Shown here piece after piece: positions 21,961-30,577 of a DNA stretch of 64,000 bases (position 1 is its first letter; the number at the start of each line of letters is the position of its first letter). The translations under genes and the position numbers were made by a program. Source of the stretch: Pseudoalteromonas sp. H105 (lineage in GTDB: Bacteria > Pseudomonadota > Gammaproteobacteria > Enterobacterales > Alteromonadaceae); assembly GCF_001469215.1 (NCBI RefSeq), contig NZ_LOFH01000010.1, positions 1 to 64,000 of the forward strand, given 5' to 3'. The notes under the pieces are model-generated. The model saw nothing but the letters and a program-made list of their open reading frames with translations. It ran no database searches and was not told the DNA's origin.

Positions 21961-23387
21961 TGTCTACTAACACTAACGACACAATTAACGAAGTAAGAGA
22001 ACTGGGTATCGATGCCTACCTTGCTCGCCAACAAGATAAAAGCTTATTACGTATGTTGACCTGTGGCAGCGTAGATGACGGCAAATCAACCCTGATTGGC
22101 CGTCTATTACATGACAGCCACCAAATTTATGAAGATCAGCTAGCAGCACTGCATAAAGATAACGAAAAAGTAGGCAACGCAGGTGAAGAACTTGATTTAG
22201 CCTTACTGGTTGATGGCCTGCAAGCAGAGCGTGAGCAAGGCATTACCATTGACGTAGCGTATCGTTACTTTTCAACGGCCAAGCGTAAATTCATCATTGC
22301 AGATACGCCAGGGCATGAGCAATACACCCGCAACATGGTAACGGGTGCATCTACCAGTGATGTGGCAATCATTCTTGTTGATGCGCGCTATGGTGTGCAA
22401 GTACAAACTAAGCGTCACAGCTTTATCTGTGATTCATTGGGCATTAAGCAGTTTGTTGTGGCGATTAACAAAATGGATATCGTTGATTTTGACGAAACCG
22501 TTTATGAGCGCATCAAAGCGGACTACCTAAAGTTTGCTGAGCAGCTTAACGTCTCTAACATTAAGTTTGTACCTATGTCGGCGCTTAAAGGCGATAACGT
22601 AGTAACACGCTCTGCACACACACCATATTACACTGATAAGCCGTTACTTGAGTTACTTGAAGACTCACCTGCTGCTGAAACAGACACGGGCTTTGAAGCG
22701 CGTTTCCCGGTGCAATACGTAGTGCGTCCAAATTTAAACTTCCGTGGTTTCCAAGGTACACTAACATCGGGTAAGTTATCTGTTGGTGATGCAGTAAAAG
22801 TATTACCATCGGGTAAAACATCAAACATTAAAGAACTTGTCACGTTTGACGGCAATTTAGACACAGCATATGCTGGTCAGGCAATTACTATCACATTGAA
22901 CACTGAGATAGATATCAGTCGCGGTGATGTAATTGTACCTGCTGATTCAGCCGCCGCAGTGACTAACCAAATACAAGCAAAATTAGTGTGGATGCATGAA
23001 GCACCGCTTGTACTAGGTAAAAGCTACAACTTTAAGTTAGGCAGTAAGAATACATCGGCTATCGTGAAAAAGATTGATCACACCATTGATGTGAACACCC
23101 TTGAACACGGCACCGCTGACAGCCTACAACTGAACGAAATCGCAATTGTGACGCTTGAGCTTACAGAAACAATTTTAGCTGATGAGTATCACAACAATCA
23201 CGAGACGGGCGCGTTTATCATGATTGACCGTTTGTCTAATCTAACCGTTGCGGCGGGTATGATTGAGCAGGTTCTCGCTAGCCAAGAGCAAAGCGGTAAC
23301 TACAGTGATTTTGAAGTTGAATTTAACGCATTAGTACGCAAGCACTTCCCACACTGGCAAGCGCTTGATATTTCTAAGCTTAAATAA
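21960..23387 (+). CDS. cysN: Sulfate adenylyltransferase subunit 1 (GTPase)
   Basis: CysN couples GTP hydrolysis to APS synthesis by CysD. The 475-residue EF-Tu-like protein has the P-loop GSVDDGKST (36-44), RGITIDVAYR-type switch I (EQGITIDVAYRYF), ADTPGHEQYTRNM (G3) and AINKMDIVDF (G4). It lacks a fused CysC kinase domain, which is encoded separately three genes on. It overlaps cysD by one base, a sign of obligate co-expression of the heterodimer. Confidence 0.98.
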   Translation: MSTNTNDTINEVRELGIDAYLARQQDKSLLRMLTCGSVDDGKSTLIGRLLHDSHQIYEDQLAALHKDNEKVGNAGEELDLALLVDGLQAEREQGITIDVAYRYFSTAKRKFIIADTPGHEQYTRNMVTGASTSDVAIILVDARYGVQVQTKRHSFICDSLGIKQFVVAINKMDIVDFDETVYERIKADYLKFAEQLNVSNIKFVPMSALKGDNVVTRSAHTPYYTDKPLLELLEDSPAAETDTGFEARFPVQYVVRPNLNFRGFQGTLTSGKLSVGDAVKVLPSGKTSNIKELVTFDGNLDTAYAGQAITITLNTEIDISRGDVIVPADSAAAVTNQIQAKLVWMHEAPLVLGKSYNFKLGSKNTSAIVKKIDHTIDVNTLEHGTADSLQLNEIAIVTLELTETILADEYHNNHETGAFIMIDRLSNLTVAAGMIEQVLASQEQSGNYSDFEVEFNALVRKHFPHWQALDISKLK

Positions 23388-23417
23388 CTACCTTTGCCTG
23401 TTAAGGACATTTAAAGC

Positions 23418-25142
23418 ATGTATCAACAGCTAGTATTAACAGGCATTATGCTTACTTTAGTGGGTTGCCTTTTTGGCACCCGACTAAAGCCAGCATGGCT
23501 TTTTGTCGGTGCCATTGGTACCGCCTATTTAGCTGGCCTGATTGAGCTTGAAGACATGTTGGTAAACTATGCCAACCCCTCGCTTATCACACTTATATTA
23601 TTGGTGTTAGTTTCTATTGCGGTAGAAAAAACGACACTGGTGCAAAAATTAGCCCAGTCACTGTCAAAAGGCAGCTTATCCAGCTCAGTGACTAAACTCG
23701 GCCTTTCAACCGCCTTTTTGTCATCTTTTACTAACAACACCGCCGTAGTGGCCTCTTTAATTACAGCAATTAAAGACAGCCCAACGCATTCACCGTCAAA
23801 GCTGTTGTTACCTTTATCGTACACCGCCATATTAGGTGGCACGATTACCTTAATTGGTACTTCAACAAATTTAATCGTCAATGGTTTTGCCGTTGATGCA
23901 GGCATGGCCCCACTGGGCTTTTTCGACTTTACTTTAGTCGGCTTAGGCGCATTAAGTGTAGGCCTAATTACTATTTTAGTGATGCTGAAATACTTACCCG
24001 ACAACGGTAAAAACGACCAAGAAGTCGTGCCTTTTTACCTTGAAGGTAAAGTTGAATCAGACTCAAAACTGATAGGTAAAAGCGTGGAAGAAAATGGCCT
24101 ACGCGACCTCAAAGATTTATTCCTAGCGGAAATTTTACGTGGTGACAGGCGCATATGCGCGGTCACTCCACAGCAAGTAATTAAATCTGGCGATGTATTG
24201 CTGTTTGTTGGCGATATTAAATCAGTACCACTGCTCACGCGTTTTGATGGCTTAAAAGTCGTGCATGACAAACACGAAAAAGACGTAGAACACCTTGTTG
24301 AAGTGGTTGTGAGTCAATCATCTAAGTTTATTGGTAAAACGGTTAAAGAGATTCGTTTTCGCGAGCAGTTCCACGCTGCAGTTATTGCTATTCGCCGTGG
24401 TCACGACCGCCTGCAAGGTGGTCTTGGTAAAGTGCAGCTTCAAGCCGGCGATTCGCTTATTCTCGCGCCCGGTAAAGACTTTTACACCTTACCTAATTTA
24501 AAGCGCGAATTTGTTTATATTTCAGGGCTTGATTTACAAACTCACCTTGCCTCAAAACAATCAAATTTAGTGCTGGCCAGTTTTGCCGCCGTATTAGGCT
24601 TAAGCATTTTTGGTATCGTGCCACTTGTTAAAGGCTTGTTGGTACTGCTCATCGGCTTAATGCTCACAGGCACCATCAAGCTCAATGAAGTGAAACGCCG
24701 TTTCCCTATCGAATTACTGGCGGTAGTCGGAAGTGCCATTGGCCTTGCCAAGCTCATGATAGGCACAGGCTTAGCTGGGCAAATATCTGACGCTATGTTT
24801 TATGTACTCGGTGACTTTGGCCCTTATGGTGCGTTTATCGCCATATTCATAATGACGGTGTTATTCACTGAACTTATTACAAATAATGCAGCCGCGGCTT
24901 TATCATTCCCTGTAGCTTACGCTTTAGCGATTGGCTTTAATGTAGACCCACTGCCATTTATTATGGCGGTAGCCTTTGGCGCATCGGCCAGTTTTATCTC
25001 ACCGTTTGGTTATCAAACTAACTTAATGGTTTACAGCGCGGGCAACTACCGGCTAAAAGATTACGTATTAATGGGTTTACCGCTTTCTATTATTTATTCA
25101 ATAACGGTATTAACCCTAATTCCGCTGGTATTCCCGTTTTAA
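23418..25142 (+). CDS. SLC13-type (DASS) permease with RCK_C domains, probable sulfate uptake
   Basis: The 574-residue membrane protein has about ten hydrophobic segments split by a soluble insert (about residues 205-365) carrying two RCK_C/TrkA-C-like repeats (SDSKLIGKSVEENGLRDL and SSKFIGKTVKEIRFREQFHA). Family hallmarks are the paired SFTNNTAVV and FTELITNNAAAALSF motifs, and the hairpin segments GTITLIGTSTNLIVNG and SASFISPFGYQTNLMV. Placed between cysN and cysC, it is most simply the sulfate importer of the pathway, replacing an ABC transporter. Substrate is inferred from context. Confidence 0.88.
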   Translation: MYQQLVLTGIMLTLVGCLFGTRLKPAWLFVGAIGTAYLAGLIELEDMLVNYANPSLITLILLVLVSIAVEKTTLVQKLAQSLSKGSLSSSVTKLGLSTAFLSSFTNNTAVVASLITAIKDSPTHSPSKLLLPLSYTAILGGTITLIGTSTNLIVNGFAVDAGMAPLGFFDFTLVGLGALSVGLITILVMLKYLPDNGKNDQEVVPFYLEGKVESDSKLIGKSVEENGLRDLKDLFLAEILRGDRRICAVTPQQVIKSGDVLLFVGDIKSVPLLTRFDGLKVVHDKHEKDVEHLVEVVVSQSSKFIGKTVKEIRFREQFHAAVIAIRRGHDRLQGGLGKVQLQAGDSLILAPGKDFYTLPNLKREFVYISGLDLQTHLASKQSNLVLASFAAVLGLSIFGIVPLVKGLLVLLIGLMLTGTIKLNEVKRRFPIELLAVVGSAIGLAKLMIGTGLAGQISDAMFYVLGDFGPYGAFIAIFIMTVLFTELITNNAAAALSFPVAYALAIGFNVDPLPFIMAVAFGASASFISPFGYQTNLMVYSAGNYRLKDYVLMGLPLSIIYSITVLTLIPLVFPF

Positions 25143-25178
25143 CCAGCGTTACTCAAGATTCTATAAGAGAGTATTAAA

Positions 25179-25778
25179 ATGGATGAGAATATTGTTTGGC
25201 ACAATTATGCCATTACTAAATCACAGCGTAGTGAGCATAAAAGCCATAAACCCGCTATTTTATGGTTTACCGGTTTTTCTGGCTCAGGCAAAAGCACCGT
25301 CGCAAACGCCCTTGAAAGCGCACTTAATCAACAAGGTATTCATACTTACCTGCTTGATGGTGACAACGTTCGCCATGGCTTATGTAAAGACTTAGGCTTT
25401 AGCGACGAAGACCGCATAGAGAATATCCGCCGCGTTGGTGAAACCGCCAAACTCATGGTTGATGCCGGGCTTTTAGTGCTCACCGCATTTATTTCACCGT
25501 TTCGGGCCGAGCGCGATATGGTCAGAGAATTAGTGGGTGATGGCGAGTTTATTGAAGTGTTTTTAGACACACCATTGGATGTCTGTGAAAGTCGCGACCC
25601 TAAAGGCTTGTATAAAAAAGCCCGCGCGGGTGAAATTAAGCATTTCACAGGGATTGATTCTGACTATCAAATACCTCATTCACCGGAAATAATATTAGAT
25701 ACCAGTAAAAACACGCTAGACCGATCGGTGCAAGAGCTGATAGCGTATCTAAAACAACAGCAAATTATTAAAGGTTAA
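25179..25778 (+). CDS. cysC: Adenylyl-sulfate kinase
   Basis: CysC phosphorylates APS to PAPS. The 199-residue protein carries the Walker A loop GFSGSGKST (32-40), the [12 protein letters not shown]-binding motif, and the [20 protein letters not shown] and [12 protein letters not shown] segments. Next to the C-terminus, [13 protein letters not shown] is the family's substrate lid. It is followed 3 nt later by cysQ, which removes the by-product PAP. Confidence 0.98.
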   Translation: MDENIVWHNYAITKSQRSEHKSHKPAILWFTGFSGSGKSTVANALESALNQQGIHTYLLDGDNVRHGLCKDLGFSDEDRIENIRRVGETAKLMVDAGLLVLTAFISPFRAERDMVRELVGDGEFIEVFLDTPLDVCESRDPKGLYKKARAGEIKHFTGIDSDYQIPHSPEIILDTSKNTLDRSVQELIAYLKQQQIIKG

Positions 25779-25781
25779 GTC

Positions 25782-26552
25782 ATGAACCAAACGGAACTGC
25801 TAGAAGAAGTATTGATCCTCGCCCGCCAAGCCGGTAACGCCATTATGGGGATTTACGAAAAAGACTTTAATGTTGAGTATAAGGCGGATGAAAGCCCTGT
25901 AACTGACGCTGATCTAGCAGCCCACAAAGTGATTGCCAACGGTTTAAAACTCTTAACCCCTGATGTGCCAGTACTTAGTGAAGAAAGTGCTGATATCAGC
26001 TGGGATGTCCGCCAAACTTGGACTCGCTACTGGCTGGTAGACCCCATTGACGGCACTAAAGAGTTTATTAAAAAGAACGGCGAGTTCACGGTAAACATCG
26101 CACTAATCGAAAACGGTAAACCCACATTAGCCGTGGTAGACGCCCCAGCGATTGGCGTTTCTTACCTCGCCGCAGAGGCCATCGGTGCATTTAAAGACAA
26201 AGGCGATGAACGCATAGAGCTTAAGGTAACCACTAAACCTAACAAAGGGTTGATTCGCGTAGTCGGCAGCCGCTCACACCCTTCCCCTGATTTAGCTGAA
26301 TTTGTAAAACGCTTTGACGACGTTGAAATGGTATCAAAAGGCAGTTCACTAAAACTGTGCTTGGTTGCCGAAGGCAGCGCTGATATATACCCTCGCCTCG
26401 GCCCAACCTGCGAATGGGACACCGGTGCCGGCCATGCGATTGCTGAAATCGCCGGTGCAAAAGTCACTAAACTCGACGGTAGCCCGCTACTTTATAATAC
26501 AAAAGATGAATACCTGAACCCCTACTTCATTGTGAGCGCGATAGAAGAATAA
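25782..26552 (+). CDS. cysQ: 3'(2'),5'-bisphosphate nucleotidase
   Basis: CysQ hydrolyses PAP to AMP and limits PAPS build-up. The 256-residue inositol-monophosphatase-fold protein shows the metal-binding motifs SEES (about 66-69), WLVDPIDGTKEFI and the second signature CEWDTGAGHAIAEIAGA. It begins 3 nt after cysC. It is the last gene of the operon; the following TTCAAC/GTTGAA stem has no T-run and is a weak terminator at best. Confidence 0.96.
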   Translation: MNQTELLEEVLILARQAGNAIMGIYEKDFNVEYKADESPVTDADLAAHKVIANGLKLLTPDVPVLSEESADISWDVRQTWTRYWLVDPIDGTKEFIKKNGEFTVNIALIENGKPTLAVVDAPAIGVSYLAAEAIGAFKDKGDERIELKVTTKPNKGLIRVVGSRSHPSPDLAEFVKRFDDVEMVSKGSSLKLCLVAEGSADIYPRLGPTCEWDTGAGHAIAEIAGAKVTKLDGSPLLYNTKDEYLNPYFIVSAIEE

Positions 26553-26948
26553 GCACTTTCAACTGGGTTGAATGTTGAGATGTAGGCTGGGTAGAGCGAA
26601 GCGAAACCCAGCGCAATAAGGCTTCGGGCTTCGGGCTTCGGGCTTCGGGCTTCGGGCTTCGGGCTTCGGGCTTCGGCAGTATTGTGATTCAGTCAAAATA
26701 AACAAACCAAAAGCTATTTAACCACCGAGTACACTGAGGCACTTCGTGCTACACAGAGGTCTGGTATCGTATTCTTTTGCAGGTTGGGATTTATCCCGTC
26801 ACATTTTTCAGGCTAAAGCCTGACCTACAAGATGTAAAACCGCAAGTACACCCCGTAGGAGATGGCTTCAGCCACGAAAGACTCTACACCGTGTTCTATT
26901 TTAAAAGACACTTTCACTACCGAGGCGCTGCGCGCTACACCGAGGGTA
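26553..26948. repeat. Intergenic cluster of REP-like palindromes
   Basis: This 396-nt gap has no convincing gene. It holds a palindrome GCTGGGT...ACCCAGC (26587-26613), the heptamer array (26621-26676), the element AACCACCGAG...ACACAGAGG (26720-26759), TCAGGCT/AGCCTGA (near 26809), TGGCT/AGCCA (near 26863) and a second copy of the CCGAGGCGCTGCGCGCTACA type (26916-26946). Such sequences resemble dispersed extragenic palindromes spread by REP-associated transposases, none of which is present here. Confidence 0.6.
26621..26676. repeat. Perfect tandem array, 8 copies of the heptamer GCTTCGG
   Basis: Eight uninterrupted identical GCTTCGG units lie 69 nt after the cysQ stop. The unit length is not a multiple of three and no frame crosses it usefully, so it is non-coding. 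Perfect identity suggests recent slippage expansion and likely strain-to-strain copy-number variation. Confidence 0.95.
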
Positions 26949-29822
26949 TTACCGATTAAAATCTGGCTTAATATATTTTTCTATTGCTTTATTTAACCCT
27001 AAAGCGTTATCAAATTTAATATCCTGATTTATTGATATTTCTAGCCTTTCAGTTGAATTCACACCCAATATAACATTAAGGCTTTCTCCCGCAATTTTGA
27101 TACTTGAAATATCAAATTTATAACTATTACTCACAACATCAAAATTATATTTACCTCTACAAGAAATCAAAAATAAACAGAAAAACATATGAGCTTCTTC
27201 ATTCTCAGCCTTATTTAGCTCTCTAAAAAATGCCCTTTTAATTTCTGGTTCTGAAGTATCTGACATTAAATCCAGCATTTCAGTAACCAATAAATAGAAT
27301 ACATACCCCAGTTCAGTCTTACTTTTTGGGCTATTAACTTCAATGCTATTAAAGAAAAAATTAATAACTTGATATAGATTACTTAAAGATAAATTCTCAG
27401 CGATAAGCCACACTATACTAAGCTCAATATCACAATTTTTACTAAAGTCTTGAAAGTTTGGACCTCTATCAAGGCTTGAACTCTCAAAAAAGTCCACAAG
27501 CCCCTCACTTAAATCATCACAGCAATGAGGTATAAAAAAGAATCGCTCTACACCTAAACGATAGTCACTATCCAACTCAAGCCATTTATTCAAAAACTCT
27601 AAAATATCTTTAGACTTGCGTAGCTCAATAACTTTGGCGATTAATGCTTGATCGCTCAGTTCTGTGTTTTGTAACTGCTCACGTTGGATACGATCTAAAT
27701 AATTGACGGCTGGATTTGTACAGCCAACTGATTGCAGGTAATTAAACTTAGGGTTCATTACCAAATTTTCATTATTAGAGCCTTTCTCACTTTTAATTGC
27801 AGAACTATCCACCTCAAATCGCAATGGATTTAGCTGAATATTTTTTAAATCTTTACTTTCAATTATTACTGAGGCGGTACTCTCCTTTATAGAACCTCTA
27901 TCAATTAATTTATCCCTTACTATTTGTTTTGAATTAGACTCGGCATCATTTTCACGCCAATCAATTCGGAGCATATGCTCTAAAAATTTTGTTAGCAATT
28001 CACTTTGAACATCATCATTACTTTTACAAATATCTGTTATTTTTAACTTAAGGCTCTGAGGGTCGGACCACCTATTTAGTAATTGATTTTCTTTTGTTGC
28101 TAGTTTTTGATACCTAGCATATTGAACAGGATAAACTTCTCGAAAAGTTGTAACCATTATCAAGGAGATAAAGTTAACCTCACCCATAAGCTTTCCAGGT
28201 TGCCAAATTTGTTCAACTCTACGTAAAACTTTTTTAAGTACTCGAAGTGAGGCGATACTGCCATTAATATAACTGATAGATATTTCGAACCTTTTTAATT
28301 CAGATGATAAACTATCACGCTGACCAGCATTGAGGCTATCTAGCTTTAATAACCCTCTACCTCCCGCTATTTTATAACTATCAATTTCCCGCCCTTTATT
28401 TGGCCGTAATGCACTTTCTAAACAGAGTTTTGTATATTTACTTAAATATTCGTAGCAATCCTTTGCAGCAACACCTTCTTTATAATCAGTCGCTTTTGAT
28501 ATTACTTCTGCCGCAACTTCATTTTCATTACCCATCGCGATTATAAAGTTGATATGACTTAAACCTCTGTCTTTTAACCTATCCAACAACGCAGCTATAT
28601 CATTTAAGCGTTTTTCGTTATCATCGCCAGTGCCGCGATCTACGTCTTGCAGTGTGATCAATAATTTATGATTGGTTGCTTCAAGAACATCATTAAGCTT
28701 TTTAAACCTTTTCTCAATATCAACGGGGCCTGCGAGTAGTGTAGATGCAAATTGGAAAAAACTACCGCCTACTTTCATCGCTTCTGTATAATGCTTTGGT
28801 AATGCACGAAAGGCACACATATCAATGTGCTGGCTGATATCATCGATAATATGGCTAAGTACTACATGCGCGACACTGCCGCTTGCTGCACCCCATGTTG
28901 ATATATCGCTGTGTATCCATTCCCCACTTTGCTTAGGGCTTTTTGCTAACTCACTTGCAATACTGTCAACTATGCTGCTTTTTCCACAACCAAATGGCCC
29001 ACACAATGCGATATGTTGCGCTCCCTTTAGTTGACCCCCTCCCTGATCACCTCTTTTTAGCAGTCGATCTGCAATGCGCTTTGCATAAACCTGCAAATCA
29101 GGCTCTAATTTCTCTGTATTTTTAATAGTTGAATCGTCTTTAAACCATTTTCGAAAATCTTCTAAGCTCTCAAGCGTTAATTCCGCTTCTTGTTTTGATT
29201 CGACTCTCGACTCTGCGCTAGGTGCTTTTAGCTGCTCCCATAACAAATATATCGACATACCCAGATAGGCAGCTGCTATAAATAAAAACACACAGAATGC
29301 TTGTTCTATTTCAACTAGGTATATTGCTGAAAATACATAAAATGCTGATACCGCGCACAGTACCGCTGAAAATACAGGCTTTTCTGTGTAGAGTTTTGTT
29401 TGATAGATAGTAGTCGCTGCAATAGCTAAAAAGCTCAGTACTATAAATTTAAGAGCACCAAAGGTTTGGGCAATTAGTTGCTCTAATGCTTCATCTGAAT
29501 GCGTTAAATACACATAACCCACAATGAAAAGTAATCCAAACAATACACTCATTGTCACCGGTGGATATCGCCAGTTAAACCCAATACTGCGCTTGGCGTG
29601 GGAGATATAAAACTTATCCAGCACTAGCTTAATGCCAATCCCGGCAAGAAAAGCAAAACTATAATGCAGCACGGGACTTGTATTTAAAATGCTGCCCCAG
29701 TTTGCGTAAGTTTGTTGTACAAAACTGACGTTACTTAAGAATACGGTAATCGCGGCTGCGGTAATCGCACACAATAAAAGTGAGAGCCAACGTTGTGCTG
29801 GAATAGGAAGAGGTTGCGACAA
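26949..29822 (-). CDS. KAP-family P-loop NTPase with N-terminal membrane domain
   Basis: A 957-residue protein. Six hydrophobic segments fill about residues 10-195, followed by a linker and a P-loop domain. Walker A is GPFGCGKSS and about 110 residues later KLLITLQDVDR, the aspartate-rich Walker B typical of KAP NTPases (usually DDLDR). The long C-terminal region has no recognised domain. The KAP family includes PifA of plasmid F, which excludes phage T7, so defence is a reasonable inference. The start is a TTG at 29822 because AAGGAT sits six bases before it; the frame continues eight codons to another TTG without a Shine-Dalgarno. The 3' half is markedly AT-richer than neighbours, and palindromic elements flank both ends: signs of transfer. 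Confidence 0.8.
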   Translation of the reverse strand: MSQPLPIPAQRWLSLLLCAITAAAITVFLSNVSFVQQTYANWGSILNTSPVLHYSFAFLAGIGIKLVLDKFYISHAKRSIGFNWRYPPVTMSVLFGLLFIVGYVYLTHSDEALEQLIAQTFGALKFIVLSFLAIAATTIYQTKLYTEKPVFSAVLCAVSAFYVFSAIYLVEIEQAFCVFLFIAAAYLGMSIYLLWEQLKAPSAESRVESKQEAELTLESLEDFRKWFKDDSTIKNTEKLEPDLQVYAKRIADRLLKRGDQGGGQLKGAQHIALCGPFGCGKSSIVDSIASELAKSPKQSGEWIHSDISTWGAASGSVAHVVLSHIIDDISQHIDMCAFRALPKHYTEAMKVGGSFFQFASTLLAGPVDIEKRFKKLNDVLEATNHKLLITLQDVDRGTGDDNEKRLNDIAALLDRLKDRGLSHINFIIAMGNENEVAAEVISKATDYKEGVAAKDCYEYLSKYTKLCLESALRPNKGREIDSYKIAGGRGLLKLDSLNAGQRDSLSSELKRFEISISYINGSIASLRVLKKVLRRVEQIWQPGKLMGEVNFISLIMVTTFREVYPVQYARYQKLATKENQLLNRWSDPQSLKLKITDICKSNDDVQSELLTKFLEHMLRIDWRENDAESNSKQIVRDKLIDRGSIKESTASVIIESKDLKNIQLNPLRFEVDSSAIKSEKGSNNENLVMNPKFNYLQSVGCTNPAVNYLDRIQREQLQNTELSDQALIAKVIELRKSKDILEFLNKWLELDSDYRLGVERFFFIPHCCDDLSEGLVDFFESSSLDRGPNFQDFSKNCDIELSIVWLIAENLSLSNLYQVINFFFNSIEVNSPKSKTELGYVFYLLVTEMLDLMSDTSEPEIKRAFFRELNKAENEEAHMFFCLFLISCRGKYNFDVVSNSYKFDISSIKIAGESLNVILGVNSTERLEISINQDIKFDNALGLNKAIEKYIKPDFNR

Positions 29823-29932
29823 TTTAATATCCTTATAAGTAAGCAAGTTGAAATGATTCAGCGAGTCCAGTCTATACTTAATTACTTAAAATTAGAAACA
29901 ACGAGTAACTCATACATTAAATAGATATTAAC

Positions 29933-29971
29933 CCTCTGTGTAGCGCGTAGCGCCTCCAAATCTCGGTGGTT
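29933..29971. repeat. Inverted copy of the palindromic element flanking the KAP gene
   Basis: Read on the minus strand this is AACCACCGAG, a variable centre, then GAGGCGCTACGCGCTACACA and GAGG. It matches the copies at 26720-26759 and 26916-26946, which lie on the other side of the KAP gene in the opposite orientation. Confidence 0.7.
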
Positions 29972-30056
29972 CCAAACGATTATTTTTGTTTGTCGTTTTC
30001 AGCTTCACTCACGAAAAGGGTTCTGCGATAAAATTTTCTCGTGCATGCATTATAAC

Positions 30057-30096
30057 TGTACCTTAAAATGAAAATTCAAATTAATTATAAGGTACA
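30057..30096 (+). promoter_or_regulatory. Inverted repeat covering the Shine-Dalgarno of the 63-residue gene
   Basis: TGTACCTTA (30057-30065) and TAAGGTACA (30088-30096) are perfect 9-bp inverted arms 22 bp apart. The right arm contains the AAGG Shine-Dalgarno of the gene starting at 30100. It could be an operator or, if the left arm is transcribed, a translation-masking hairpin. Confidence 0.4.
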
Positions 30097-30099
30097 ATA

Positions 30100-30291
30100 A
30101 TGACGACTGTTGAACAGGCTATTGAATCAGCGTATCAAGCGCAAATCACTCATTTATATAATGCACTTAGCCATGCTGTATTAGCTGCTAATGGTGAACC
30201 AAGTGAAATCAATGCTGCTGAGGTAAGCTTTAAAAAAGGCTTAACTTTTGCCGCAGATATTAGAGCCCGCGCACTCGCTGCGGCGCAATAA
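30100..30291 (+). CDS. Small hypothetical protein, 63 aa
   Basis: The ATG at 30100 has an ATAAGG Shine-Dalgarno at good spacing. The predicted product MTTVEQAIESAYQAQITHLY... is Ala-rich, helical throughout and soluble, without a signal peptide. The codon usage and helix periodicity look like a real gene. I recognise no family. It is divergent from the KAP NTPase gene across a 277-nt gap and could be functionally linked, but nothing in the sequence proves this. Confidence 0.6.
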   Translation: MTTVEQAIESAYQAQITHLYNALSHAVLAANGEPSEINAAEVSFKKGLTFAADIRARALAAAQ

Positions 30292-30577
30292 ACTCCACTG
30301 TTAATGGGCACTCATTTGAATGCTCATTACTCACAAGCTCTGAGTTTACTATAAAGCCACCTTACCCATCCTATTGATACAAAATGTATTTCGCCTACTA
30401 ATTTTGAGTAAAAACTTTCAAGTGAAAGTAAGAAAGCCCATTGAACAATCGAGACCCTTTATTGAGTAAGTTAGCAAAGGAATAAAACAGGCTATTTAGC
30501 GCTACCTTGTAAAACCAATCAAAGTAAACTAACCTAAAAAAACAATTACAAACAATGGTTTATGTATTGACGTTAAT

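Noticed and set aside
26621-26676. CRISPR array
   Set aside because: The units are 7 bp and directly abutting, with no spacers; this is a simple tandem repeat.
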